DNA of 10,668 nt from Actinomycetota bacterium (lineage in GTDB: Bacteria; Actinomycetota; Actinomycetes; Actinomycetales; Cellulomonadaceae). The translations under genes were made by a program, and so were the position numbers. A model generated the notes under the pieces. The model did not search any database. It saw only the letters and a program-made list of their open reading frames with translations, and was not told the origin of the DNA. The stretch spans positions 1-10,668 of the forward strand of contig JAHIJU010000125.1 in the NCBI GenBank assembly GCA_018898235.1, read 5' to 3'. Positions 4,948 through 10,668 of the stretch are shown here, one piece after another (the stretch's first letter is position 1; every line of letters starts with the position of its first letter).

Positions 4948-6198
4948 GTGAACGAACAGACGGGTGCCTCCCGCAAGGCCTCGGTCCGCGATGTGCGGCG
5001 GACCAACCGGGCCCTGCTCCTGCGCCACGTCATGTTCGCCGGCGAGACCACGCGACCTGAGGCCGGTGCGGCCACGATGCTGTCACCCGGGACCATCACC
5101 AACCTCGTGACCGAGCTCATCGCCGAGGGGACCGTCGTCGAGGGGCGCAAGCTCGACTCGCCCGGCGGGCGGCCCCGCACGGTCCTGGCCGTGAACCCGC
5201 ACGCCGCCATCGTCTTCGGTGCGGACGTCGGCGAGGCCGAGGTCACCGTCGAGGCGTTCGACCTGACGATGCGACGGCTCGGCGGGCGGACCCACGCCTT
5301 CACCGGCCGGCGCATCTCACCGCAGACCGTGAGCTCGGTCGTGGCCGGGGCGGTCGAGGCCCTCACCGCCGAGCTGGTCGCGGCGGGGGACTTCGGCGCC
5401 ACGCCGACCATCCTCGGGATCGGTCTCGGTGTCCCGGGCATCGTCGAGCACCCCGACGTCTGGGCGGGGGACGCCGATGCGTCGGCCGAACCCCTCGTGC
5501 ACGCCCAGGTGGTCGGCTGGGACTCCGTCCGGTTCAGCGATCTGGCGGCCGAGCTGCCCGCCCCGCTGCTGATCGACAACGGCGCCAAGAGCACCACCCA
5601 GGCCGAGGCCTGGTACGGCTCGGCGCAGGGCGTCGAGCACGGCGCCGTGGTCCTCATCGGCGACGGTGCCGGTGCCGGGATCATCACCAACGGCCGGCTC
5701 TACCGCGGCTCGAGCAGCAGCGCGGGCGAGTGGGGGCACACCAAGATCAGCCTCGACGGCATCCGCTGCCGGTGCGGCGCGCGCGGGTGCGTCGAGACGT
5801 TCGTCGGGGCGTCGGCCGTCCTGGAACGCTGGCGCGGACGCGAGGACGCCTGGCTCGGCCGCGAGCCCGAGGGGATCGACGAGCTCTTCGCGGCCTACCA
5901 CCGGGGCGACGAGGTCGCCGAGCGCTCGCTGCGCGACCTCATCAACCACCTCGGCATCGCGCTGTCGAACCTGGTCAACCTCTACAACCCGCAGAAGATC
6001 GTGGTGGGCGGCTGGTTCGGCGACCGGCTCGCCGAGGAGTTCCTGGCCGACATCGCCGCCGCCGTGCGCCGCTCCTCGCTCAGTCAGCCGGGCGCGGAGG
6101 TCGTCGTCGAGCGGTCGAGCCTCGGCCGGCGTGCCACGGCCCTCGGCGCCGCCACCTTGCCCCTGGATCGATTCATCGAGCGTGGCTGGCCCCAGTAG
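4948..6198 (+). CDS. ROK-family transcriptional repressor (NagC/Mlc/XylR type)
   Basis: This is a sugar-responsive DNA-binding regulator, probably of the adjacent transporter and glycosidase operon. The 416-residue product has an N-terminal winged helix-turn-helix (about 19-75, ending SPGGRPRTVL) and a ROK sugar-binding domain (about 85-410). Visible ROK motifs are GIGLGVPGIV (157-166), IGDGAGAGIITNGRLYRG (237-254), GEWGH (260-264) and the zinc motif CRCGARGC (C274, C276, C281, with His264). Where ROK kinases have NDAN with the catalytic Asp, this protein reads IDNGAK (209-214), so Gly212 replaces that Asp and sugar kinase activity is unlikely. The GTG start has no ribosome binding site and lies at the predicted transcription start. 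It directly precedes the transporter genes on the same strand, the usual layout for a local repressor. The inducer is unknown but is presumably a sugar or glycoside. Confidence 0.92.
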   Translation: MNEQTGASRKASVRDVRRTNRALLLRHVMFAGETTRPEAGAATMLSPGTITNLVTELIAEGTVVEGRKLDSPGGRPRTVLAVNPHAAIVFGADVGEAEVTVEAFDLTMRRLGGRTHAFTGRRISPQTVSSVVAGAVEALTAELVAAGDFGATPTILGIGLGVPGIVEHPDVWAGDADASAEPLVHAQVVGWDSVRFSDLAAELPAPLLIDNGAKSTTQAEAWYGSAQGVEHGAVVLIGDGAGAGIITNGRLYRGSSSSAGEWGHTKISLDGIRCRCGARGCVETFVGASAVLERWRGREDAWLGREPEGIDELFAAYHRGDEVAERSLRDLINHLGIALSNLVNLYNPQKIVVGGWFGDRLAEEFLADIAAAVRRSSLSQPGAEVVVERSSLGRRATALGAATLPLDRFIERGWPQ

Positions 6199-6203
6199 GG
6201 GCC
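6188..6203 (+). terminator. Hairpin enclosing the ROK stop codon
   Basis: GGCCCC pairs perfectly with GGGGCC around the loop AGTA; the TAG stop (6196-6198) spans the loop and first stem base. There is no T-tract. It may partly end the repressor transcript before the operon genes. Confidence 0.35.
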
Positions 6204-6208
6204 CGTCC

Positions 6209-6218
6209 ACGTGCACGT
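6209..6218. promoter_or_regulatory. Palindrome ACGTGCACGT between the repressor and lipoprotein genes
   Basis: A perfect 10-bp palindrome lies in the 48-base gap between the ROK gene and the lipoprotein gene, 28 bases before the ATG at 6247. It is a candidate operator for the ROK protein or another regulator. I see no good -10/-35 pair in the gap, so operon transcription may start at the ROK promoter or at a weak site. Confidence 0.3.
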
Positions 6219-6246
6219 CCCTCCACCCCAACTGAAGGAGCTCGCA

Positions 6247-7350
6247 ATGAAGCGACACCGTTCCGGCCTCGTCGGCCTGACGGCCCTCGTGCTCGGCCTG
6301 GCCGCCTGCAGCAGTACGGCCGGTACGCAGCAGTCCTCACCCGGTGCGGGCGGCGGCACGAGCGGCGACGCGATCACGATCGCGTTCCTCATGCCCTGCT
6401 CGACCTGCGCCGACCGGTTCGAGAGCAAGGACAAGCCGTACTTCCAGGACGCGGTCAAGGCCATCGACCCCGCCATCACGGTCATCGCCAACAACGCCCA
6501 GGGGCAGGCCTCCACCCAGCTCCAGCAGGCCGAGTCGGCCCTCACCAACGGTGCCAAGGTGCTCGTCGTCAGCCCGTTCACGGCCGAGGCCGGCGCATCC
6601 ATCGTCGAGAAGGCCAAGGCCGACGGTGCGAGCGTGCTGGCCTACGACGGTCTCATCGAGGGTGCCGTGCCCGACGCCTACGTGTCCTTCCAGAACGAGA
6701 AGGTCGGCGAGCTGCAGGGCCAGTACATGCTCGACAAGCTCCCCAAGGGCTCGACGGTCGCAATGATCAACGGCGACATCACCTCGGTGCCCGGCCGGGC
6801 GTTCAAGGAGGGTGCGCACAAGATCCTCGACCCGGCGTTCGCCGACGGTCGGCTCGTGCTCGGCTACGAGTCCGACACCGCGGGCTTCGACCCGGCGACC
6901 GGTCAGCGCTCGATGGAGCAGGCCCTCACGGCGCTCGGTGACAAGGTGCAGGGCGTCGTCGCCCCCAACGACGGCCTTGCCAACGCCGTCATCACGGCGC
7001 TCACGGCACGCGGTCTGAACGGCAAGGTGCTCGTCACCGGCCAGGATGCGACCGACGCGGGCCTGACGAGCATCGTCCTGGGCGACCAGTCGATGACCGT
7101 CTACAAGTCGATCCGCGCCGAGGCGCAGGCCGCGGCCAAGATCGCCGTCGCGCTCGCCAAGGGCGACAAGGCGACCGTGACGAGCATGGCCACGAGCTCG
7201 GTCGACAACGGCACCGGGAAGATCCCGTCGCTGCTGCTCGACCCGGTCGCGGTCACCATCGACAACATCAAGGACACCGTCATCAAGGACGACTTCACCA
7301 CCAAGGACAAGATCTGCTCCGGTGCGGCGGCGGCGAAGTGCCCGCTCTGA
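6247..7350 (+). CDS. XylF-like sugar ABC transporter substrate-binding lipoprotein
   Basis: This is the extracellular receptor of a CUT2-type sugar importer. The ATG is set by AAGGAG (6235-6240) with a 6-base spacer; an upstream in-frame GTG at 6211 would spoil the signal peptide. The 367-residue product has a lipoprotein signal ending LAAC, with lipid-anchored Cys21, and a Ser/Gly/Thr linker (22-40). The two-lobed binding fold starts at ITIAFLMPC (about 43). XylF hallmarks include a YVSFQNEKVGELQ block, VTGQDATDAGL, MTVYKSI and NIKDTVIKDDF near the end, which closely parallel E. coli xylose-binding protein. Two cysteine pairs, C51/C54 (CSTC, at the first-lobe ligand loop) and C357/C365 (CSGAAAAKC), are absent from that protein and may be disulfides outside the cell. 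The xylose-type fold suggests a monosaccharide, while the GH1 gene downstream suggests a beta-glycoside; the ligand is unsettled. Confidence 0.92.
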   Translation: MKRHRSGLVGLTALVLGLAACSSTAGTQQSSPGAGGGTSGDAITIAFLMPCSTCADRFESKDKPYFQDAVKAIDPAITVIANNAQGQASTQLQQAESALTNGAKVLVVSPFTAEAGASIVEKAKADGASVLAYDGLIEGAVPDAYVSFQNEKVGELQGQYMLDKLPKGSTVAMINGDITSVPGRAFKEGAHKILDPAFADGRLVLGYESDTAGFDPATGQRSMEQALTALGDKVQGVVAPNDGLANAVITALTARGLNGKVLVTGQDATDAGLTSIVLGDQSMTVYKSIRAEAQAAAKIAVALAKGDKATVTSMATSSVDNGTGKIPSLLLDPVAVTIDNIKDTVIKDDFTTKDKICSGAAAAKCPL

Positions 7351-8144
7351 CCTCGGACCTCGCCGTCCAGGACGGGCCGGTCACCGGCCGGCCCGTCCTG
7401 GAGATGCGGGGCATCGCCAAGCGGTACGGCCGGGTGGCGGCCCTCACCGACGTCGACTTCTCGGTCGCGGCGGGGGAGGTCGTGGCCCTGGTCGGAGACA
7501 ACGGTGCGGGCAAGTCCACGCTGGTCAAGGCCATCGCGGGGACCCACCGCATCGACTCCGGGCAGATCCTGCTCGACGGTGCGCCGGTGTCCATCGGCTC
7601 GCCGTCGGACGCCTCGGCGCTCGGCATCGAGACCGTCTACCAGGATCTCGCGCTGTGCGACAACCTCGACGTCGTCGCCAACCTCTACCTCGGCCGGGAG
7701 CTGCGCCGGGGCGCGACCACCCTGCTGGACCACGAGACGATGGAACGGCGCGCGGCCGACGTCATCGCCGAGCTCTCGGCGCACCTGCCGGTCCTCACCT
7801 CACCGGTGTCGGCCCTGTCCGGCGGTCAGCGTCAGGCCATCGCCGTGAGCCGGGCCGCGCTGTGGGGCTCGCGTGTGGTGCTGCTCGACGAGCCGACGGC
7901 AGCGCTCGGGGTGGCGCAGACCGCGATGGTCTACCGCCTCGTGCGCGGCCTGCGCGACCGCGGCCTCGCGGTCGTCGTCATCTCGCACAACATGGCCGAC
8001 GTCTTCGAGGTCGCCGACCGGATCGTCGTGCTGCGGCTCGGCCGCAACGCCGGCGAGTTCGACCCCTGCTCGGCGCACCCCAACGACGTCGTCGCTGCGA
8101 TCACGGGAAGCACGGCTGCGGCCGCCGGAGAGGACCTGGGATGA
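7338..8144 (+). CDS. Sugar ABC transporter ATP-binding protein, half-size (FrcA-like)
   Basis: This ATPase energises the importer from the cytoplasmic side. The single ABC domain has all motifs: Walker A GDNGAGKST (53-61), Q-loop Gln102 in VYQDLAL, signature LSGGQRQ (160-166), Walker B VVLLDEP (180-186) and switch His217 (ISHN). At 268 residues it is half the size of typical CUT2 ATPases such as XylG and RbsA, which carry two ABC domains. It resembles the FrcA subgroup, including HNMADVFEVADRI near the end, and presumably works as a homodimer. The GTG start overlaps the lipoprotein gene by 13 bases; the next candidate (ATG 7404) would cut into the first beta strand. A long perfect inverted repeat (7367-7401) lies within its first 22 codons. 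The stop overlaps the permease start as ATGA. Confidence 0.92.
   Translation: MPALTSDLAVQDGPVTGRPVLEMRGIAKRYGRVAALTDVDFSVAAGEVVALVGDNGAGKSTLVKAIAGTHRIDSGQILLDGAPVSIGSPSDASALGIETVYQDLALCDNLDVVANLYLGRELRRGATTLLDHETMERRAADVIAELSAHLPVLTSPVSALSGGQRQAIAVSRAALWGSRVVLLDEPTAALGVAQTAMVYRLVRGLRDRGLAVVVISHNMADVFEVADRIVVLRLGRNAGEFDPCSAHPNDVVAAITGSTAAAAGEDLG
7367..7401 (+). repeat. 14-bp perfect stem-loop at the start of the ATPase gene
   Basis: CCAGGACGGGCCGG (7367-7380) is exactly complementary to CCGGCCCGTCCTGG (7388-7401), with a 7-base loop. It begins 17 bases after the lipoprotein stop codon and codes for about residues 10-22 of the ATPase, a variable N-terminal stretch. Such structures between a binding-protein gene and its transporter genes commonly stabilise the upstream mRNA or attenuate downstream expression. 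It is the strongest stem I noticed in the window. Confidence 0.75.
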
Positions 8145-9337
8145 GCACGCAGACCGCCACCGCGCAGGTGGCCGTACCGGTGTGGCGGCGGCTGCCGCTG
8201 CCACGGGACACCGGGAGCCTGACGGTCGTCGTCGGCCTCGTCATCGTCTGGGTCGTCTTCCAGACCCTCAACGCCAACTTCCTGTCGGCCCGGAACCTGT
8301 CGAACCTGGTCCTGCAGATCGCGGTCCTCGGGACACTGGCGATCGGCATGGTCATCGTGCTGGTCCTCGGCGAGATCGACCTGTCCGTCGGGGCGATCGC
8401 TGGGGTGAGCGCAGCCGTCATGGCGCTCGCCGTGAGCGACCGCGGCTGGGGCCCGGCCGCGGGGATCGCGCTGGCTCTCGTCGTCGGAGCCGTCATCGGC
8501 CTCGTGCACGGAGCGATCATCACGGCGTTCGGCATCCCGTCGTTCATCGTCACCCTCGCCGGTCTGCTCGTCTGGCAGGGCGTCCAGCTCGCGCTGGTGG
8601 GCGACGGCGGCGAGATCCCGATCCGCGACCCGTTCATCCGGGGGATCGCCTCGACCTACGTCCCGGTGTCGACCGGCTGGCTGATCGTCGGCGCGGCGCT
8701 CATCGCGATGGCGCTGGTCCGGCTGGCCGTGCGGCGTCGGCGGGTCCGGTTGGGCCTGGTCGTGCCACCGGTCGCATCGGAGCTCGTGACGCTCGCGGTG
8801 ACGGTCGTCGTCGTCGTCGGGGTCGTCGCGGTGCTGGACAGCTACTTCGGCATCCCGTGGGTGCTGGTGTTCCTCGTCGCGCTGATGGCGGTGTGCACGC
8901 TCGTCATGCGCCAGACACGGCTGGGGCGGCACCTGTACGCGATCGGTGGCAACAGCGAGGCCGCCCGCCGGTCGGGCATCCGGGTACGGGGGGCGACGGT
9001 GGCCGTGTTCGTCATCATCTCGGCCATCGCGGCGGCCGCGGGGATCATCGAGGCCTCCCGTCAGTTCTCGGCGTCCAACGCCCTGGGCGGCGGCACGCTG
9101 CAGCTCAACGCGATCGCCGCGGCCGTCATCGGCGGGACCAGCCTCTTCGGCGGGCGTGGACGCATCTACCACGCCCTGCTCGGCGCGCTCGTCGTCGGCA
9201 GCGTCCAGAACGGGCTCGACCTGCTGGGGCAGCCGGCCGCGATCAAGAACGTGGCGACCGGCGTGATCCTCATCATCGCCGTGATCGTGGACGCCCTCGG
9301 TCGGCGGCGCCGGCTGGCCCGGGGCTCGACCGACTGA
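8141..9337 (+). CDS. XylH/RbsC-like sugar ABC transporter permease
   Basis: This is the membrane channel subunit of the CUT2 importer. The 398-residue product has a cytoplasmic N-terminus and roughly ten hydrophobic segments (for example about 26-42, 53-77, 84-98, 106-124, 131-152, 178-196, 213-232, 238-256, 284-303 and 370-386). Family landmarks are LGEIDLSVGAIAG (76-88), GIPSFIVTLAG (131-141), the cytoplasmic coupling region TRLGRHLYAIGGNSEAARRSGI (259-280) and AAVIGGTSLFGGRG (327-340). The length and the long loop containing two extra membrane segments between 200 and 256 fit XylH (about 390) better than RbsC (about 320). The ATG overlaps the ATPase stop; GGAGAGG (8127-8133) is a suitable ribosome binding site. 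Confidence 0.93.
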   Translation: MSTQTATAQVAVPVWRRLPLPRDTGSLTVVVGLVIVWVVFQTLNANFLSARNLSNLVLQIAVLGTLAIGMVIVLVLGEIDLSVGAIAGVSAAVMALAVSDRGWGPAAGIALALVVGAVIGLVHGAIITAFGIPSFIVTLAGLLVWQGVQLALVGDGGEIPIRDPFIRGIASTYVPVSTGWLIVGAALIAMALVRLAVRRRRVRLGLVVPPVASELVTLAVTVVVVVGVVAVLDSYFGIPWVLVFLVALMAVCTLVMRQTRLGRHLYAIGGNSEAARRSGIRVRGATVAVFVIISAIAAAAGIIEASRQFSASNALGGGTLQLNAIAAAVIGGTSLFGGRGRIYHALLGALVVGSVQNGLDLLGQPAAIKNVATGVILIIAVIVDALGRRRRLARGSTD

Positions 9338-9341
9338 CCCC

Positions 9342-9371
9342 GGGGCGCCGTCGGCCGGCCGGCCCGGCCCC
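9342..9371 (+). repeat. GC-rich dyad between the permease and glycosidase genes
   Basis: GGGGC (9342-9346) pairs with GCCCC (9367-9371) around a self-complementary GGCCGGCCGGCC (9353-9364). An alternative pairing joins CCCGGGG (9318-9324) to CCCCGGG (9338-9344) across the permease stop. Either would form a strong structure in the 69-base gap before the glycosidase gene. It may be an intercistronic processing or partial termination site; the gap holds no other feature except the next ribosome binding site (AAGGAG, 9397-9402). Confidence 0.4.
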
Positions 9372-9406
9372 GTGCACCGCTCGACCTGCTCATGCGAAGG
9401 AGACCC

Positions 9407-10668
9407 ATGTCCGCGATCCACTTCCCCGACGGCTTCCGCTGGGGAGCCGCCACGGCGGCCTACCAGATCGAGGGCGCCGTCGACGAGGACGGGCGGGGGC
9501 CGTCGATCTGGGACACGTTCTCCCGGCGCCCCGGCGCGGTGCTGCGCGGTGACACCGGCGACATCGCCTGCGACCACTACCACCGCTGGGAGCAGGACCT
9601 CGATCTGCTCGTGGACCTGGGGGTGGGGGCGTACCGCTTCTCGGTCGCCTGGCCCCGCGTGGTGCCGGCGGCCGACGGTGTGGTGAACGCGCGCGGCCTC
9701 GACTTCTACGACCGGCTGGTCGACGGCCTGCTCGCCCGGGGCATCGACCCCATGGTGACGCTCTACCACTGGGACCTGCCGCAGGCGCTGCAGGACCTCG
9801 GCGGGTGGGCCGAGCGGTCGACGACCGACCGGTTCGTCGACTACACCCTCGCGGTGCACGGCCGGCTCGGGGATCGCGTACCGCACTGGCTCACGCTCAA
9901 CGAGCCCTACTGCGCGGCGTTCGTCGGGCACCTCGAGGGCCGCCACGCCCCCGGGATCAGGGACGAGGCCACGGCCGTCACCGCCGTGCACCACCTGCTG
10001 CTGGCGCACGGCAAGGCGGTCGAGGCGCTGCGCGCGGACGGGGTGAGCGGGAAGGTCGGGATCACGTGCAACCTCACCTCACCGCACCCCGCCACCTCCG
10101 AGGCGGCCGATGTGGCCGCGACGGCCCGGCTCGACCTGTACGAGAACCGGATGTTCCTGGACCCGCTGTTCCGCGGCACCTACCCGTCGGACGCACCCGA
10201 CTACTACCGCGGCGTCACGGACTTCTCCTTCGTCCGGGACGGTGACCTGGCGACCATCGCCGCGCCGATCGACTACTTCGGGATCAACTACTACGAACGC
10301 CACCTCGTGCGCGCCGACCCCGCGGACCCGGTGCGCGGCTGGCAGCGGGTGCCCGACCCGCACCCGACGCCCGGTGGCATCGGCGTGCACCCCGAGGGGC
10401 TGCACGAGGTGCTCACCCGGGTGAGCAAGGAGTACACGCCCGTCCCGCTGGTCGTCACCGAGACCGGCATCGCCCTGCACGACTACGTCGACCCGAACGG
10501 TGAGATCCGCGACGACGAGCGGATCGCGTTCTACGAGGGGCACATCCGCGCAGCGCACCAGGCCCTGGCGGACGGGGTCGACCTGATCGGCTTCTTCCCC
10601 TGGTCCCTCATGGACAACTACGAGTGGGCCTGGGGCTACGGCTACCGGTTCGGCATGTACCACGTCGA
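9407..10668 (+). CDS. GH1 beta-glycosidase (3'-truncated by window edge)
   Basis: This retaining glycosidase cleaves the non-reducing beta-glucosyl or related sugar from small glycosides. The ATG at 9407 follows AAGGAG by 4 bases. 420 codons are visible and only the last tens of residues are missing. Landmarks are the N-terminal FRWGAATAAYQIEG (10-23, glycone-binding Gln20), YHWDLPQAL (120-128), acid/base Glu166 in LTLNEP, FGINYY (291-296), nucleophile Glu352 in VVTETG (349-354), and SLMDNYEW (400-407) followed by WGYGYRFG. The usual TENG nucleophile motif reads TETG. There is no signal peptide, so it acts in the cytoplasm on an imported substrate. The EWxxGYxxRFG ending fits unphosphorylated glycosides rather than 6-phospho sugars. 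Placed after a complete importer, it is presumably the first catabolic step of that pathway. Glucosidase, galactosidase or fucosidase activity cannot be told apart from sequence alone. Confidence 0.93.
   Translation, partial: MSAIHFPDGFRWGAATAAYQIEGAVDEDGRGPSIWDTFSRRPGAVLRGDTGDIACDHYHRWEQDLDLLVDLGVGAYRFSVAWPRVVPAADGVVNARGLDFYDRLVDGLLARGIDPMVTLYHWDLPQALQDLGGWAERSTTDRFVDYTLAVHGRLGDRVPHWLTLNEPYCAAFVGHLEGRHAPGIRDEATAVTAVHHLLLAHGKAVEALRADGVSGKVGITCNLTSPHPATSEAADVAATARLDLYENRMFLDPLFRGTYPSDAPDYYRGVTDFSFVRDGDLATIAAPIDYFGINYYERHLVRADPADPVRGWQRVPDPHPTPGGIGVHPEGLHEVLTRVSKEYTPVPLVVTETGIALHDYVDPNGEIRDDERIAFYEGHIRAAHQALADGVDLIGFFPWSLMDNYEWAWGYGYRFGMYHV

Noticed and set aside
4928..4952. Imperfect inverted repeat TTCAGAC and GTCGTGAA around the ROK -10 and start codon, as an autoregulatory operator
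   Set aside because: The second arm needs a one-base bulge, which a dimeric repressor site would not tolerate well. Too weak to call.
4858..5028. Longer N-terminus for uracil-DNA glycosylase (starts at 4944 or 5028)
   Set aside because: It would overlap the ROK promoter and the ROK gene, and the extra residues match nothing expected. The GTG at 4857 gives the normal family length.
7931..10009. Long open frame of 692 codons on the minus strand opposite the ATPase, permease and glycosidase genes
   Set aside because: Its translation is rich in Arg, Asp, His, Gln and Pro with no domain, and it is antisense to three strongly supported genes. Such frames are typical shadows in GC-rich DNA.

Overview
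The window is very GC-rich, with strong G/C third-position bias, GTG starts, tightly packed genes and actinobacterial versions of several proteins: a uracil-DNA glycosylase with a GQDPYPTPGH motif, an SGNH hydrolase, a HisKA_3-type kinase and an ROK repressor. This fits a high-GC Gram-positive, most likely a Micrococcales-type actinobacterium. A Cellulomonas-like soil bacterium is a guess, supported only by the sugar-uptake genes and a CBM2-like module. No rRNA, tRNA, CRISPR, phage or insertion-sequence signals were seen.

Layout. (1) 2-754: the 3' end of a sensor histidine kinase whose phospho-acceptor box has lost its usual acidic neighbour, closed by a hairpin around the stop codon. (2) 970-3332: a secreted-protein cassette. 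It holds a small secreted protein, a SipW/Sec11-type (Ser-His) signal peptidase, a larger secreted protein with a possible CBM2-like C-terminal module, and after a gap a fourth small secreted protein. The three non-peptidase proteins share an unnamed extracellular module with two conserved cysteines, and a dyad 13-mer occurs upstream of the first and last genes. I regard this cassette as the most novel part of the window. (3) 3346-4857, minus strand: uracil-DNA glycosylase followed by an SGNH/GDSL hydrolase, converging on the secreted cassette at a shared hairpin. (4) 4948-10668, plus strand: a sugar-uptake locus. It holds an ROK repressor with a near-consensus promoter that predicts a leaderless mRNA, a XylF-like lipoprotein, a half-size FrcA-like ATPase, a XylH-like permease and a GH1 beta-glycosidase that runs off the right edge.

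Working model. In the right half, the lipoprotein captures a sugar or small glycoside, the ATPase and permease import it, and the cytoplasmic GH1 enzyme hydrolyses a beta-glycosidic bond. The ROK protein presumably represses until inducer binds. A 14-bp perfect stem at the start of the ATPase gene probably sets a high lipoprotein-to-transporter ratio. In the left half, the dedicated signal peptidase probably processes the neighbouring small proteins, which may be exported surface or matrix components by analogy with the TasA/SipW system. That role is inferred from gene order and weak signal-peptide resemblance.
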